Below, piece after piece: positions 36,274 through 44,990 of a DNA stretch of 64,000 bases. The DNA lies in the NCBI RefSeq assembly GCF_002896965.1, contig NZ_LYMM01000040.1, positions 62,001 through 126,000 on the forward strand, read 5' to 3'. How positions within the stretch are numbered: position 1 is the stretch's first letter; every line of letters begins with the position of its first letter. The DNA is from Novosphingobium guangzhouense (GTDB lineage: Bacteria > Pseudomonadota > Alphaproteobacteria > Sphingomonadales > Sphingomonadaceae). Under the pieces are notes generated by a model. The model saw only the letters and a program-made list of their open reading frames with translations, had not been told where the DNA came from and searched no databases. The position numbers were made by a program, and so were the translations under genes.

Positions 36274-38358
36274 GTGATCACTATTCGCACGCGTATTCTC
36301 GCGACGACGTCGCTCGCCATGTTCTCGGCCCTGCCCACCGCGGCGCTTGCGGAGGCAGCGGACGCTCAGGCGGGCAGTTCCTATTCTCGATCCGAACCGA
36401 TCCCGGACGATATCGTCGTTTCGGCCACCGGCTATGAACTGAACGTCAAGGACGCCCCGGCGACGATCTCGGTGATCACCGCCGACGAGATCAAGCAGCG
36501 CTCCTATACCGATATCACCGACGTGCTGATGAACGTGCCCGGCGTCCATATCCAGGGCGGCGGCGTCGAGCAGTCGATCATGATGCGCGGCATGAGTTCG
36601 GACTACACGCTGTTCCTCGTCGACGGGAAGCGCATGCAGGACAATCAGGCATTCGGCCTGAACGGCGCGCAGGCAGGTACGCCCGTCAACTTCCTGCCGC
36701 CGCTTGATTCGATCGAACGCATCGAAGTCATCCGCGGCCCGGCGTCCTCGCTCTATGGGTCGGACGCGATCGGCGGCGTGATCAACGTCATCACCAAGAA
36801 GGTGATGAACGACTTCGGCGGCAGCTTCACCACCGAATACATCAAGGCCGGCCCCGGCAACGACGTGACCAAGGACGGCATCAATGCCAGCCTTGCGCTC
36901 AACGTGCCGATCATCAGGGACCGCCTTTCGCTGCAGATCACCGGCGGCCTTCGCTATCAGGACGAGGCGGACTTCGTCGGCGGCAGCGACAGCGCGGCGG
37001 CCGACCCCGAATTCAAGCGCCGCAACATCGGCGGCAAGCTGAGCTTCCGTCTGGACGATGCCAACACCTTCACCGCAGGGGGCGGCCACACCATCCAGGA
37101 ACGCACCGCGCACCCCGGCAAGAGCATTGCCGAAGGCGAGGAAACGACCTTCAGCAAGTCCCTGCGCGACAACTACTTCATCACGCATGAGGGCGATTAC
37201 GGCAACCTCGTGTGGAACAGCTACGTCACTTACGACACCTCATCCAACCCGACCCGCGTGAACGCCACCACGGGCAATTCCATCGGCTTCGACACGCTGG
37301 TGGCCAATACCCAGGCCGCGCTGTCGCTATCGCGCCACAAGATTGTCGGCGGCCTCAACTACTTCCACGAAAAGCTGCAGGACGGCGCCACCAACGGCCT
37401 GAACCTGCCCGGCCTTGTGGTGCCCACCGACGTGGTGACGATGGATCGCAAGCAGTACGCAGCGTTCCTTGAAGACAACTGGGAGATCATCGACAACCTC
37501 TCGCTGCTGCTGAGCGGGCGTCTTGACCATAGCGAAACCTTCGGCACCCGCTTCAGCCCCAAGGCTTACGCGGTCTATACCGTGACCGAAAACCTGACGG
37601 TCAAGGGCGGGATCACTTCGGGCTACAAGGTGCCCAGCCTGCGCATGGCGGCGACCGATTTCGGATCGACGTCGAGGGGCGGCGTGATCATCGGCAACCC
37701 CGACCTGAAGCCGGAAAAGACCACCAATTACGAAGCCGGCATCAGCTATTCCAGCCGCAGCGCCGGGATTTCCACCAGCCTGACCGCCTACAAGAGCGAC
37801 TTCAAGGACAAGCTGCTGCGCACCGGGCGCATCTGCGAGGCGAACGTGGAATGCGTCTACGGCGGCGTGACCTATCCGGCGCACCAGTACGGCTACACCA
37901 CCTATGTCAATGTCGACACGGCTGAACTGAAGGGCGTGGAGTGGACCTTCGACTGGCGCGTGCTGAACGGCCTGCGCTATCGCCACAGCTACACCTATTC
38001 GCAGACGGAGCAGACTTCGGGCAACAACAAGGGCAAGCCGCTCAACGACATCCCCGAACACATGTTCAACGCATCACTGGACTGGGACGCGACCGACAAC
38101 CTGAAGGTCTGGGGGCAGCTGAACTATCGCGGCAAGACTTCGGGCCGGACCACGAACTCAAGCGGTTCGGCGACCAACGACTTCCGCTATCCGCCCTATA
38201 CGTTCTACAACCTGGGGCTGGTCATCAAGCCCAAGAAGGACCTGCGCCTGAACCTGGGCGTCTACAACCTGACCAACAAGCAGGTCACGCCGGAAGACGG
38301 CTTTGCCTACATCCTCGACGGCCGCCGCTTCAGCGCATCGCTGAGCGTCGATTTCTGA
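36274..38358 (+). CDS. TonB-dependent receptor, catecholate siderophore type
   Basis: 694 residues from a GTG with AGGGGG six bases upstream. Signal peptide (TTSLAMFSALPTAALAEA), TonB-box (DDIVVSATG), plug domain (VKDAPATISVITADEIKQRS, then TLFLVDGKRM, IERIEVIRGPASSLYGSDAIGGVINVITKK) and a barrel ending FSASLSVDF. The compact plug and IRGPASSLYGSDAIGG motif match the CirA/FepA/BtuB group of iron-siderophore receptors. Two Cys (ICEANVEC) form a probable loop disulfide. No biosynthesis genes are near. A hairpin follows the stop. Confidence 0.93.
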   Translation: MITIRTRILATTSLAMFSALPTAALAEAADAQAGSSYSRSEPIPDDIVVSATGYELNVKDAPATISVITADEIKQRSYTDITDVLMNVPGVHIQGGGVEQSIMMRGMSSDYTLFLVDGKRMQDNQAFGLNGAQAGTPVNFLPPLDSIERIEVIRGPASSLYGSDAIGGVINVITKKVMNDFGGSFTTEYIKAGPGNDVTKDGINASLALNVPIIRDRLSLQITGGLRYQDEADFVGGSDSAAADPEFKRRNIGGKLSFRLDDANTFTAGGGHTIQERTAHPGKSIAEGEETTFSKSLRDNYFITHEGDYGNLVWNSYVTYDTSSNPTRVNATTGNSIGFDTLVANTQAALSLSRHKIVGGLNYFHEKLQDGATNGLNLPGLVVPTDVVTMDRKQYAAFLEDNWEIIDNLSLLLSGRLDHSETFGTRFSPKAYAVYTVTENLTVKGGITSGYKVPSLRMAATDFGSTSRGGVIIGNPDLKPEKTTNYEAGISYSSRSAGISTSLTAYKSDFKDKLLRTGRICEANVECVYGGVTYPAHQYGYTTYVNVDTAELKGVEWTFDWRVLNGLRYRHSYTYSQTEQTSGNNKGKPLNDIPEHMFNASLDWDATDNLKVWGQLNYRGKTSGRTTNSSGSATNDFRYPPYTFYNLGLVIKPKKDLRLNLGVYNLTNKQVTPEDGFAYILDGRRFSASLSVDF

Positions 38359-38366
38359 ACAATCTT

Positions 38367-38395
38367 CTGCAGGTCCGCCGGCGGCGGGCCTGCAG
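38367..38395. terminator. Bidirectional hairpin between TonB receptor and ubiH-like gene
   Basis: Arms CTGCAGGtCCGCC / GGCGGgCCTGCAG form a 13-bp stem (one mismatch) between two convergent genes. Confidence 0.7.
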
Positions 38396-38403
38396 ACCGG
38401 CGC

Positions 38404-39645
38404 TTACGCCTGCAGCAGCTCGGGCAGCTTGCCCGACATGCCGCGCGCCTCGTCCATGAAGAAGCGCTTGAGCATGGGGGTGCGCTGAACCACGCCCATG
38501 CCAAGGCGCCGCACCGCACTGGCGCTGCGGCCGGGAACGCCGAACAGGCGGGTCAGCCCGTCCGTGGCGGCCATGACCATCAGGCTGTCCAGACTGCGCC
38601 ACTTTTCGTAGCGGGCAAGCAGTTGCGCATCGCCCGGCTCAAGCCCAAGGCGCATCCCTTCGACCAGCACTTCGACCAGCGCGCCGACATCGCGCAGGCC
38701 CAGGTTCAGGCCCTGCCCGGCGATCGGGTGCATCCCGTGCGCGGCATCGCCGATCACCGCGAGCCGGTCGTCCACCACGCGGCCCGCATGGTGGAAGCGC
38801 AAGGGATAGCTCATGCGCGGGGCGGACAGTTCGATCCTGCCGAACACGCCATGCATCCGCTCCATCACTTCGTTGACGAACATCGCGTCAGGCATGGCGA
38901 TGACGCCCGCCGCGTCCTTTTCCGCCACGGTCCACACCAGCGCGCTGCGGTGGCGCCCCTGATCGTCATCCAGCAGCGGCAGCAGCGCGAAGGGGCCGGC
39001 CGGATAGAAGATTTCCCATGCAGTGTTGCCGTGGGGCTTTTCGTGGAACAACCCGGTCACGAAGGCGCGGTGGTGGTATTCCCATTTCGCCAGCGCAAAG
39101 CCGGCTTCGTCACGGGTGGGCGACTGGCGCCCCTCCGCCGCCACCAGCAGAGATCCGGTGATCACGCGCCCATCGGACAGCTCCACTTCGACGCCGTGGG
39201 CGCTGCGATCCTTGCGCACGGCTTCGGTGCGCACGTGCCAGGCGATGTTCGGCTCATCGCGCGCGGCATCGAACAGGGCGATGCGCAAGTCACGGTTGGC
39301 GTACATGCGGCCAAGGCTGCCCTCATCGCCCTTGGGCGTGAAATCGATGCGGCCCGGCTTCATCCCGTCGGTCACCGCAATCGAATCGATCGGGCAGCCG
39401 AGCGCGGCCAGTTGCGGCCCCAGCCCGATATTGGCGAACAGGTTCCAGCTTGCCGTCGAGATCGCCGAGGCGCGGCCATCCGCACCTTCGGCCACGAGGT
39501 CAGCCGGGTCGGCCCGGTCGACCACGTGGGCGGTGATCCCCGCGCGGGCAGCGGCAAGCGCCAGCGTCATGCCGACAAGGCCGCCGCCCAGGATGATCAG
39601 GTCGCGCCTTTCCGGCGCTGCACTAACGATATTCGAGTCGCTCAT
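38404..39645 (-). CDS. ubiH: FAD-dependent ubiquinone-biosynthesis hydroxylase (UbiH/COQ6 family)
   Basis: 413 residues. FAD-binding GGGLVGMTLALAAARAG at the N-terminus, the second FAD motif in VIGDAAHGMHPIAGQGLNLGL, and a middle DGR/ASAISTASWNLFANIGL segment that identifies the UbiH/UbiF/COQ6 family of ring hydroxylases. Which ring carbon it acts on cannot be read from sequence, so the symbol denotes the family. Its ATG overlaps the stop of the phosphatase gene upstream (ATGA), so the two are translated together. Confidence 0.88.
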   Translation of the reverse strand: MSDSNIVSAAPERRDLIILGGGLVGMTLALAAARAGITAHVVDRADPADLVAEGADGRASAISTASWNLFANIGLGPQLAALGCPIDSIAVTDGMKPGRIDFTPKGDEGSLGRMYANRDLRIALFDAARDEPNIAWHVRTEAVRKDRSAHGVEVELSDGRVITGSLLVAAEGRQSPTRDEAGFALAKWEYHHRAFVTGLFHEKPHGNTAWEIFYPAGPFALLPLLDDDQGRHRSALVWTVAEKDAAGVIAMPDAMFVNEVMERMHGVFGRIELSAPRMSYPLRFHHAGRVVDDRLAVIGDAAHGMHPIAGQGLNLGLRDVGALVEVLVEGMRLGLEPGDAQLLARYEKWRSLDSLMVMAATDGLTRLFGVPGRSASAVRRLGMGVVQRTPMLKRFFMDEARGMSGKLPELLQA

Positions 39646-41336
39646 CGCGAGCAGCTATCGGCCTCCCCGGCGTAGATGTCGAGGCACCTTCCGTCCCACG
39701 TGCCTGCAGGTTCGCTCAAACCGACCAGCGCGGCAAGGGTGGGTGCGATATCGACGGTTTCCACCGGCTGGGGCTGCTCCATCGTGGTCAGGCCCTTGCG
39801 CCAGAACAGCATCGGTACGCGGCGGTCATAATCCCACGGGCTGCCGTGCGTCGAAGCGCCGCCGGGACGCGGGGCCACGCCGGGAACGACCGCGCGCTTT
39901 GTCATCATCAGCACGTCGCCCGAACGGCCCGGCACGAACGATGCGGCAACGCGCTCGATCAGGGTCCAGTCCTGCGGGTGACCGGCGGGGACTTTCACCT
40001 TCGCGAGTTCGTCGGCGGTATAGGCGCCCGCGATCTGCGGATTGGCCTTGAGCTGCGTCATGAGGGTGGCGATCACTTTCTTGCGCTGCGCCGCCGTAAG
40101 CCCTGCGTTCAGCCAGATGTCACCCGAAGCGCCCGCGCCGTAGAGCAGCGGACCGTCCTTGGGGACGATGCCAGTCGCCTTGGAGACCAAGGCGGAGAGG
40201 CCCTTGTCGGTCAGCGCCGGATCAAGGCGGCTGGCTTCGGGCACGCCCTGCAGCTTCAGGCGCTCGGGCGCATCGATGCCGCCATGGTCGGCGCTGAGCA
40301 CCACCGCATAGTCGATCCCGCGCGCGTCAAGCGCGGCAAGCAGGCGGCCGATCGTCGCATCCAGCACGTTCTGCTGGATGCACATCTCCACGCCCTCGGT
40401 CCCGAAGGCATGACCGACCTTGTCGTTCGCCGAATAGCTGACCGAAAGCACGTCGGGCACGTCATCCTTGCCCAGCGGCATCTCGTCGAGCAGGCGGATC
40501 GCCATGTCCGTGGTCACGTCATCGACGCGCGGGCCGTTGAGGTAGCTCTTGTAATCGCCCGGCTTGATCGGGAAGCGGAAGGTACCGATCGAGAAGCTGC
40601 CAAGGTTGACCGCATGGTCGTAAGGCGCGCACCAGCCTGGCGCGGGCAGATCGCCGTCGCCGGCCTCCACCGCCTTGGTGATCGCGGCATTCTGCGCCAC
40701 GGCAGCGGCGGAAAGCTTGCGGTCGTCATACGTGACGAAGCCCTTGCCCTTGATCCAGTAGGCCGCATCCGAGGTATGCCCGCTCATCATCACCACCGCG
40801 CGATCCTTGGCGGAAACCGCGACGTTGAGCGTGGCGGGGTTCTTCGCTTTCAGCAGATCACCCAGCGTCGGCACCTTGAGGTGCATCGGGCTGATCACCG
40901 AATCCTGCGAATTGCTGGCAGGGTTGGTTTCGTCCTCCGAACAGTAGACCTCCTTGTCCTCACGCCCGATGCCCGGCTCGAACCAGCTGTTCGCCGGAAT
41001 GCCGGTACGGTTGGGGTGAACGCCGGTCAGCAGGGTGGAGTGGCCGGGGCACGTCTCGGTCGCCGCGTGCGACTGGAAGCCCGAAGGGAACACCGCGCCG
41101 GTCAGCAGCCGGTTGAGGCCCTTGGAATAACGCTCGCGATATTGCTGGAACAGGTCCGACGAATACTGATCGACCGAGATGGCGACGATCAGCTTGGGCG
41201 GAGTCCGGGGAGCGGCCTCTGCCGCCGGGGCCGGGGCCGGGGCCGGGGCCGAGGACGGGGCCGCCTCCTGCGCGAAGACGGGGGCGGAAGTGCCGAGCGC
41301 GAGAGCAACGACGAGCGAGGAGAGCGGCAGGCGCAT
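39642..41336 (-). CDS. PafA-like alkaline phosphatase / phosphodiesterase
   Basis: 564 residues from the ATG at 41336. Signal peptide (SSLVVALALGTSAPVFAQ), then an Ala/Pro tract partly encoded by a short GCCGGG tandem repeat. The NPP/alkaline phosphatase fold follows: metal-binding Asp in VAISVDQYSSDLF, Thr nucleophile in ATETCPGHSTLLTG, and a second metal cluster in LSADHGG. The Thr nucleophile and phosphate-site layout match PafA-type, phosphate-insensitive periplasmic monoesterases. The stop overlaps ubiH; the functional link is unclear. It is divergent from the dsbD-like gene. Confidence 0.88.
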   Translation of the reverse strand: MRLPLSSLVVALALGTSAPVFAQEAAPSSAPAPAPAPAAEAAPRTPPKLIVAISVDQYSSDLFQQYRERYSKGLNRLLTGAVFPSGFQSHAATETCPGHSTLLTGVHPNRTGIPANSWFEPGIGREDKEVYCSEDETNPASNSQDSVISPMHLKVPTLGDLLKAKNPATLNVAVSAKDRAVVMMSGHTSDAAYWIKGKGFVTYDDRKLSAAAVAQNAAITKAVEAGDGDLPAPGWCAPYDHAVNLGSFSIGTFRFPIKPGDYKSYLNGPRVDDVTTDMAIRLLDEMPLGKDDVPDVLSVSYSANDKVGHAFGTEGVEMCIQQNVLDATIGRLLAALDARGIDYAVVLSADHGGIDAPERLKLQGVPEASRLDPALTDKGLSALVSKATGIVPKDGPLLYGAGASGDIWLNAGLTAAQRKKVIATLMTQLKANPQIAGAYTADELAKVKVPAGHPQDWTLIERVAASFVPGRSGDVLMMTKRAVVPGVAPRPGGASTHGSPWDYDRRVPMLFWRKGLTTMEQPQPVETVDIAPTLAALVGLSEPAGTWDGRCLDIYAGEADSCSR

Positions 41337-41433
41337 CGGGGGAGGTTCCTTGAAAAGTCCGAGCGTTGGATGCAGATGCTGCGATGACGCGATCGTCGAC
41401 CGGGCGCAAGACTCGCCTAACCCACGGAGCACC

Positions 41434-43473
41434 ATGCAAAAGCGCCGCTACCGACTGCCTGTGACAGTTCTGTGTCATCTTATGGTCCTGCTAGGTGCCG
41501 TTATGGTGCTGTTGGGTGCCGGTTCGGTCCCCGCCCGCGCCGCGCCCACCCATATCGCGGCTCAGTTGCTCGCCGGGCCGGTGAAGGATGGGAAAGCGAC
41601 CCTTGCCATCCGCATGACACCCGAGGCGGGATGGCACGGATACTGGCTCAATCCGGGCGATGCGGGCCTTGGCATGCAGCTTTCGTGGGACATGCCTGAG
41701 GGCGTGAAGACCGGCCAGCCGCGCTATCCGGTGCCGCAGACGCTGGTGGTTCAGGGGCTGATGAACCACGTCTACGAAAGCGAATACGCGGTGCTGGTCC
41801 CGGTCACGGTGCCTGCCGGAAAGGCGCGGATTCCCGTGCGTCTCAAAGCCCAGTGGCTGGCCTGCACCGAACAGATCTGCGTCCCCGAACGCACCGAACT
41901 CGCGACCGAGATCGTCGCCGACGCGGCACACGATCCGCGCTTCGACACATGGACCCAGCGCCTGCCCGCGCCGCTTGATGCACCAGCCGCTTTTTCCTTG
42001 AACGACAAGGCGTTGCGCCTTGCCATCCCGCTGCCCGCGACGGTCCCGCTGGATGCCCCGCACCTCTTCGTCGGGCAGGACAAGCTGATCGACTACGCCG
42101 CCCCGCAAGCCTTTGCGCGCAAGGGTGACATGCTGCTGGTGACGATCCCCCGCGCGCGCTTCGCCGCGCAGAATGCCGAGGGAATCGACGCCGTCCTGCG
42201 CCTCGACGCCGCGGGCAACGGCATCTCCCTGACCGCAAAGCCCGGCCCGGTGCCCAGCGGCGGCACGATGCTGGCGGGCAGCGAGGCGCCGAAGCTCCCC
42301 GCCCTGCCCTGGCTGCTGCTGGCGGCGCTGGCGGGCGGCTTGCTGCTCAACGTCATGCCCTGCGTCTTCCCGATCCTTTCGCTCAAAGCCCTCAGCCTCG
42401 CCCGCGCCGGAGAGAGCGAGGCCCATGCGCGGATCGAGGGCCTCGCCTATGCGGCGGGCGTGATCATCGCTTGCCTTGGCCTTGGCGCGATGCTGCTGGC
42501 GCTGCGGGCCGGCGGCGAGCAGGTCGGCTGGGCCTTCCAGTTGCAGGAGCCGGCCGTCGTCGTCGCGCTCTTCGCGCTGGCGGTGGCGATCACGGCCAAC
42601 CTACTGGGACTGTTCGAATTTTCCGTTCCCGGCTTCGCTTCGGCCGGGTCACCTCAAAGCGCCTTCGCGACCGGCCTGCTGGCTGCATTCGTGGCGACGC
42701 CCTGCACCGGCCCGTTCATGGCAAGCGCGATGGGCGCGGCGCTGCTGCTGCCGGTCGCGCCCGCGATGGCACTGTTCGCAACGCTGGGCCTTGGCATCGC
42801 GCTGCCGTTCCTTGCCGTCGCTTTCGTCCCAGCCCTGCGCGCCCGTTTGCCCCGGCCGGGCAAGTGGATGGTGACCTTCCGGCGGGTCATGGCGGTGCCG
42901 ATGGGGCTGACCGCGCTAGCGCTGGGTTGGCTGATCTGGCGCCTCGGCGGATCGGCTTCGCTGGCCTATGTCGGCGCGCTGGCGGCATTGGTACTGGCGC
43001 TGCTCGGCCTCGTCGGGCGTGCGCAGCGTGCCGGAAAGCGCGCGCTCATGCCCGCTTTCGCCACAGTGGCGGTGCTGGCCGTCGGCGTGCTGACGATGCC
43101 GGAACCCCAACCGCATGCGCAGGAAGAAGCATCGATCATCAAGGCGCAAGCCTTCTCGCCCGAAGCACTGGCAAAGGCCCGCGCCAGCGGCAAGCCGGTG
43201 TTCGTGTGGATGACCGCCGACTGGTGCCTCACCTGCAAGGTCAACGAAGCCGCCGCGATCGAGCGCGAAGATACCCGCAACGCCTTCGAAAAGGCCGGGG
43301 TCGCGGTGCTGCGCGGCGACTGGACCCGGCGCGATCCGGCGATCACCCGCTACCTCACCGAGCAGGGTGCGGCCGGGGTGCCGCTCTACGTCTGGTACGG
43401 CCGCAATGGCCGCGCCGAAACGCTGCCTCAGGTGTTGACGCCCGCGTTGCTGGCGGAAAAGGCGGGTGGGTAG
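41434..43473 (+). CDS. DsbD/ScsB-type thiol:disulfide interchange protein
   Basis: 679 residues. Signal peptide, then an N-terminal periplasmic immunoglobulin-like domain with the redox Cys pair CTEQIC. Eight membrane helices follow, carrying the buried Cys of NVMPCVFPILSLKAL and VATPCTGPFM. The C-terminal thioredoxin domain has the active site WCLTC. It passes electrons from cytoplasmic thioredoxin to periplasmic disulfide isomerases or cytochrome c maturation. Start chosen at 41434: GGAG six bases upstream and a signal peptide begin there. A long inverted repeat follows the stop. Confidence 0.93.
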   Translation: MQKRRYRLPVTVLCHLMVLLGAVMVLLGAGSVPARAAPTHIAAQLLAGPVKDGKATLAIRMTPEAGWHGYWLNPGDAGLGMQLSWDMPEGVKTGQPRYPVPQTLVVQGLMNHVYESEYAVLVPVTVPAGKARIPVRLKAQWLACTEQICVPERTELATEIVADAAHDPRFDTWTQRLPAPLDAPAAFSLNDKALRLAIPLPATVPLDAPHLFVGQDKLIDYAAPQAFARKGDMLLVTIPRARFAAQNAEGIDAVLRLDAAGNGISLTAKPGPVPSGGTMLAGSEAPKLPALPWLLLAALAGGLLLNVMPCVFPILSLKALSLARAGESEAHARIEGLAYAAGVIIACLGLGAMLLALRAGGEQVGWAFQLQEPAVVVALFALAVAITANLLGLFEFSVPGFASAGSPQSAFATGLLAAFVATPCTGPFMASAMGAALLLPVAPAMALFATLGLGIALPFLAVAFVPALRARLPRPGKWMVTFRRVMAVPMGLTALALGWLIWRLGGSASLAYVGALAALVLALLGLVGRAQRAGKRALMPAFATVAVLAVGVLTMPEPQPHAQEEASIIKAQAFSPEALAKARASGKPVFVWMTADWCLTCKVNEAAAIEREDTRNAFEKAGVAVLRGDWTRRDPAITRYLTEQGAAGVPLYVWYGRNGRAETLPQVLTPALLAEKAGG

Positions 43474-43487
43474 GTTTGGACGCAGCG

Positions 43488-43564
43488 GCTTCGACAAGCT
43501 CAGCCTGAGCGGGTTCGCGAGGTTGCTCCAACCCAACCCCGCTCGCCCTGAGCCTGTCGAAGCG
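43488..43564. repeat. Dispersed intergenic inverted repeat, copy 4
   Basis: Arms CTTCGACAAGCTCAGCCTGA (about 43489) and CTCGCCCTGAGCCTGTCGAAG (about 43542) flank a GC-rich centre. It sits between convergent dsbD-like and M16 genes. It is the longest copy in the window and could fold into one extended hairpin. Confidence 0.85.
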
Positions 43565-43584
43565 CCGCGCACGACGCTGGAGCG

Positions 43585-44976
43585 TTACTTCTTCGGCAGC
43601 TTCGCCGCGATCTCGCTCACCTGTTCAAGCTGCGGCCGCACGCTTTCCAGCGGCCCCACGATGACCACGCTCAGCTTGTCCACCGGCAGTTCGCGCTTCG
43701 TGGCGGTCTGGAAATCCGCTGCCCTGATCGCACCGGCCCGACTGACGTAGCCGTTTAGGTAGTCCACCCCCAGCCCCTGCACGTCGAGGTTCGCCAGCGA
43801 TCCCGCCAGCCCATCGCGCGATGACAGGCCCAGCACGAAAGTCCCGTTCATGTAGTTGCGGATGCCCTGCACTTCGGCGTCGGTCGGCAAGGTGTCCTGC
43901 ATGCGCCGGATTTCCTTGTAGATCTCGGTGATCGCAGGCCCGGTCGATTCGGCGGTGATATCCGCGTCCTCCACCCAGAACGCCCCCTGCACCCGCTGCG
44001 ACAGCGAGGCGCCAGGCGAATAGGTATAGCCCTTGTCCTCCCGGATATTGCGAGTGATGCGCGAGGAGAAGTACCCGCCCAGCAGCGTGTTGGCGGCGCG
44101 GAAATCCATGTCGTAGCCGGGCCTTGCCACGCGCTTGCCGATCCACACGGTCGACTGCGGCGCGCCGGGTCGGTCGATCAGCACGACCCTGGCCGCAGGC
44201 TCGGCAGGCACGGGCAGAGCGGTGGGCGCAGCGCCTGCCGCCCAGCCGCCGAACGCCCTCTCCACCGCCGCGCGCACCGCCGCCGGGTCGAAGCGGCCGA
44301 CGATGTAAAGGTGCGTGCGCGCCGCGCCGAAGTTTGCCGCATGAAACGCCCTGATCTGCTCCAGCGTATAGCCTTGCAGCTGCTGCGGTGTCGGGAACGT
44401 GCGGCCATAGGGGTGTTCGGGATAGAGCGCCGCCGCGAACGCATCGGACGCGATCGAGCCGGGAGTGGACTTGGCCACCATCAGGTTGCGCAGCATGTCG
44501 GCGCGCACCTTTTCCAGTTCTTCCGCTTTGAGATCCGGGCGCTGGAGCAGGTCGGCGACGAGGGCGACGGCGGCAGGCGTCGATTCGCTCAGCACGTCGA
44601 TCGTGGCCGAACTGGAATCCAGCCCGGTCGACAACGCCAGCGCACCGCCCATCCCGGCTGCAGCCTCGGCCAGTTGCGAAGCGTCGCGCCCGCCTGCGCC
44701 CTTTTTCATCAACGCGCCGGTAAGGTCAGCCAGCCAGACGTTCTGCCCGTCATCGATGTTGCCGGTGCGCACGCTGGCGACGATCGTCACCTTGGGCACA
44801 TTGCCGTGCTGCGCCATCGTGACCTTCATGCCATTGGCCAGCGTGAATTCGGTCAGCGGCGGCAGCGCGAAAGGTTTGGGAGCTGCCGGTAGCGGCGCCG
44901 CTTCCCTGGCAATCGCTGGAGCGGCGGTCAGCACCAGTGCGCCGGCGCAGAGGAGAAGATTGCGGATCATGGTCAT
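43585..44976 (-). CDS. M16 family peptidase-like protein, non-catalytic subunit
   Basis: 463 residues. Signal peptide (LLLCAGALVLTAAPAIA). Two M16 domains are present, but where the zinc motif HxxEH should be it reads LADLTGALMKKGAGG, so it cannot bind the metal. The C-terminal R-Y pair region SQRVQGAFWVEDADITAEST, used for substrate binding in non-catalytic M16B halves, is kept. It is encoded 14 bp after the catalytic partner and probably forms a heterodimer with it, as in M16B pairs such as PqqF-like and mitochondrial processing peptidases. Periplasmic. Confidence 0.9.
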   Translation of the reverse strand: MTMIRNLLLCAGALVLTAAPAIAREAAPLPAAPKPFALPPLTEFTLANGMKVTMAQHGNVPKVTIVASVRTGNIDDGQNVWLADLTGALMKKGAGGRDASQLAEAAAGMGGALALSTGLDSSSATIDVLSESTPAAVALVADLLQRPDLKAEELEKVRADMLRNLMVAKSTPGSIASDAFAAALYPEHPYGRTFPTPQQLQGYTLEQIRAFHAANFGAARTHLYIVGRFDPAAVRAAVERAFGGWAAGAAPTALPVPAEPAARVVLIDRPGAPQSTVWIGKRVARPGYDMDFRAANTLLGGYFSSRITRNIREDKGYTYSPGASLSQRVQGAFWVEDADITAESTGPAITEIYKEIRRMQDTLPTDAEVQGIRNYMNGTFVLGLSSRDGLAGSLANLDVQGLGVDYLNGYVSRAGAIRAADFQTATKRELPVDKLSVVIVGPLESVRPQLEQVSEIAAKLPKK

Positions 44977-44990
44977 CGCTGTGTCCTCCC

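Noticed and set aside
41225..41251. GCCGGG hexanucleotide repeat as a phase-variable tract in the phosphatase gene
   Set aside because: The unit is six bases, so changes stay in frame and only alter an Ala/Pro linker length; no on/off switching is expected.
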